In this document: positions 6,364 through 7,960 of the stretch, in pieces
Numbering within the stretch: the stretch's first letter is position 1
How the letters are laid out: the number at the start of each line of letters is the position of its first letter
Assembly: GCA_016210245.1 (NCBI GenBank)
Contig: JACQUR010000181.1
Span: 1 to 7,960 of the forward strand
Reading direction: 5' to 3'
From: Chloroflexota bacterium
Lineage (GTDB): Bacteria > Chloroflexota > UBA6077 > JACQUR01
Length of the DNA stretch: 7,960 nt
Notes under the pieces: generated by a model
Told to the model about the DNA's origin: nothing
Database searches by the model: none
Seen by the model: the letters and a program-made list of their open reading frames with translations, nothing else
Program-made: the position numbers and the translations under genes

Positions 6364-6390
6364 GCTCTTCACTCGCTGTCGGAGGAAGGG

Positions 6391-6807
6391 ATGAGGGTTG
6401 ATTGCTTCTTGATCTGCGATGGGGCGCAGAGTGTGAACGGCAAGCTGTATCTCCTCGGGGCCGGATGGAATACGCTCCACTGTGCGACTTTCCCCTACGT
6501 CCATCCCCACCTGGCCCTGACGTTGATGATACGAGTCGACTGGACCGAGGCCGACGAACCTGTCAAATTCGCCATCCGGCTCGAGGACGAAGACAACCGT
6601 CCTGTCGCAGGTGGCCCCACCATTGAAGGGCAACTGACGGTCGGCCGTCCGTCGACGGCGGTGGTGGGAGATCCTTTCGACATCCCACTGGCCGTCGAGC
6701 TCAACAACCTGCAGCTCGAGCGCCCGGGGCGGTATGCGTTCGCCTTGCAGCTCAACGATCAAGACCAGGCACGCGTCTGGTTCCGCGCTCGACCCTCAAG
6801 GGGGTGA
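6391..6807 (+). CDS. DUF6941-like protein, intact
   Basis: The 138-aa protein starts MRVDCFLICDGAQSVNGKLY, with the same layout as the broken gene at 3078-3561: a short strand, an Asp, a GKLY/GKFT turn, then FPYVHPHLALTLMI against FPARHAHLALVCAV. Further matches are IRLEDEDNRPV against ILLLDPDGRAL, and LERPGRYAFALQLN against FAAPGDYGFHLLVD near the end. I recall this family as DUF6941; no biochemical function is known to me. It is predicted soluble, with no signal peptide or membrane segment. GGAGG lies 5 nt before the ATG. It is divergent from the toxin operon with only 59 bp between the starts, and converges on the Pht5-like gene downstream. The ORF on the opposite strand is a shadow of this gene. 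Confidence 0.8.
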   Translation: MRVDCFLICDGAQSVNGKLYLLGAGWNTLHCATFPYVHPHLALTLMIRVDWTEADEPVKFAIRLEDEDNRPVAGGPTIEGQLTVGRPSTAVVGDPFDIPLAVELNNLQLERPGRYAFALQLNDQDQARVWFRARPSRG

Positions 6808-6926
6808 GGTCCGTCCTGCGAAGATAGCGTGTAGAGTTAGGAGGCTGGCGCGGTGATCGCTCTGACCCGACCACGCATGCAGCACAATTCCCTTTGGCAT
6901 CAACCCATTTACCCGAAACTCGAGCC

Positions 6927-6959
6927 AGATTTCAATCTGCACTCTGCACTCTCAAATCT
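6927..6959. repeat. Intergenic heptamer repeat inside a weak inverted repeat
   Basis: CTGCACT is repeated twice, with a further partial copy (6937-6952), flanked by AGATTT (6927-6932) and its complement AAATCT (6954-6959). This sits in the 161-bp gap between two convergent genes. The 6-bp stem with a 21-nt loop is too weak to call a terminator with confidence. Low-complexity heptamer tracts of this sort are familiar between genes in some GC-rich environmental bacteria. I see nothing else in the gap. Confidence 0.5.
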
Positions 6960-6968
6960 CCAATCCGT

Positions 6969-7952
6969 CTAGATTCTGAAGCTCCGCTGGGTGCTCGCCG
7001 GGAACAGGCTCTCGATTGGCATCGGCTTCGGGATCAGGCCCTGCTCGTGCATGTAGCGCACGAAGGTCTCCAGGGTCTTGCGGTTGGACTCGATGCCGTA
7101 CGGCCAGAAGTCCTCGCCCATCAGATCGATGGTCTGGTAGGCGTGCTCGACCAGGAAGGGCAGGCTGACCGTCAGGGCGCTGGACTGGGTGAGGTCGGCC
7201 ATGGCCAGCTCCTTGGCCTCCGAGAAGGCCTTGAGCAGGGTCGCCGCCACCCAGGGGTTGGCCTCCAGGACCTCGCGCCTGATCGCAACGGTATGCATGA
7301 TCGGGAAGATGCCGGTGCGCTGGAAGTAGTCGCGCTCCACCGTCCACGGGTCCTCGAACAGTCGCCGCACGGGGCCGCCGCGGCGGCTGAACGTGGACGG
7401 CGTCCGGGCGGTCATCAGAGCGTCGATGGCGCCCGTGGCCAGCATGTGGGCCAGCGACTGGTCGTTCGGAGCGAAGCTCAGCTTCACGCCTGGCGGCTCG
7501 GCCGGCTCGAAGGGGATCCGCCCCGGCTGCTCTAGACCGCCCTGGACCCACTCGATCTCCTCCGGACGCACCCCGTAGTCGTCGGCCAGGGCGCCACGCA
7601 CCCAGACCGCGGCGGTCATCTGGTACTCGGGCACGCCCACGCGCTTGCCGCGCAAGTCCTCCGGGCGGCTGATGCCGGAGGCAGCGTTGACAAAGGTGCA
7701 GGAGTGGCGGAAGAAGCGCGAGGGTTAGACCGGGATGGCGATCAGATCGTCGGCTCCGCGCCCGCGCCGCGCCACGTAGCCGCCCAGGGAGAACTCGGCC
7801 ACGTCGAACTCTCGGAACTGGCCCATGCGCCAGAAGATCTCCTCGACCTTGAGCATGATGTGGGTCAGATCGAGGCCCTCCGGTCGCACCCGCCCATCCC
7901 GGAGCGCCTCCGTCCGATCGTAGTGGCCACAGGCCAGCGTCAAGCGCAACAT
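6969..7952 (-). pseudogene. 4,5-dihydroxyphthalate decarboxylase-like / substrate-binding protein with an in-frame stop
   Basis: Read through one TAA, this frame encodes about 327 aa, the usual size of the Pht5-like family. These proteins share the periplasmic-binding-protein type 2 fold and are annotated either as 4,5-dihydroxyphthalate decarboxylases or ABC-transporter binding proteins. Family segments: MLRLTLACGHYDRTEALRDG, RVRPEGLDL and FREFDVAEFSLGGYV (1-60); then SRFFRHSCTFVNAASGI, DLRGKRVGVPEYQMTAAVW and LEANPWVAATLLKAFSEAK. The interruption is the TAA at 7727-7725, codon 76, within AIPV-stop-PSRFFRHS. Sequence before and after it is in the same frame and fully family-like, so one base change (for example from TAC, Tyr) would explain it. 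There is no signal peptide, so a cytoplasmic enzyme-like role fits as well as transport. The start is close to the window edge, and any ribosome binding site lies beyond it. Confidence 0.75.
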
Positions 7953-7960
7953 GTCTGTAC

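Noticed and set aside
6328..6762. 144-aa minus-strand open frame opposite the second DUF6941-like gene
   Set aside because: The plus-strand frame has a good ribosome binding site and a paralog in the window, so the antisense frame is a shadow.

Overview
The window is GC-rich bacterial DNA with dense, mostly uninterrupted coding. The gene mix is a CoxL-type molybdenum hydroxylase, a CHASE2 adenylate cyclase, an MmgE/PrpD protein, a 4,5-dihydroxyphthalate decarboxylase-like binding protein, and two small proteins that look like DUF6941. This suggests an environmental heterotroph, perhaps a Chloroflexota or similar lineage. That placement is an impression from gene content, not a phylogenetic result. 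There are no rRNA, tRNA, CRISPR or insertion-sequence genes.

Layout. Positions 2-583 (+) hold the C-terminal end of a xanthine-dehydrogenase-family large subunit. Positions 690-2759 (+) hold a complete membrane-anchored class III adenylate cyclase with its own likely promoter. Positions 2863-5107 form a minus-strand group, in transcription order: MmgE/PrpD enzyme, a possible 33-codon micro-ORF, a DUF6941-like gene split by a 73-bp frameshifting insertion, and a 64-aa hypothetical protein. Positions 5121 to about 5610 carry a frameshifted, 5'-truncated remnant of an unknown protein on the plus strand. Positions 5539-6331 (-) carry a BrnT-like toxin / ribbon-helix-helix antitoxin pair in which the toxin frame is broken once. 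Positions 6391-6807 (+) carry a second, intact DUF6941-like gene transcribed divergently from the toxin pair. Positions 6969-7952 (-) carry a dihydroxyphthalate decarboxylase-like gene interrupted by one in-frame TAA.

How the parts may fit. The molybdenum hydroxylase, the MmgE/PrpD protein and the Pht5-like protein are families often found in small-molecule catabolism, but nothing here identifies a shared substrate. The stretch from about 5470 to 6970 is visibly poorer in GC than its surroundings, contains a toxin-antitoxin pair and a gene remnant, and looks like an acquired or decaying patch between two older genes on the same strand.

The most notable things are four disrupted coding sequences in under 5 kb and a compact divergent regulatory region at 6322-6390. 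There, two GTATTACAC repeats 10 bp apart overlap candidate promoters for both the toxin operon and the DUF6941-like gene. The toxin frame break also coincides with both a degenerate hexanucleotide repeat and a heptamer of the X XXY YYZ type, so programmed frameshifting, real mutation and sequencing error all remain possible.
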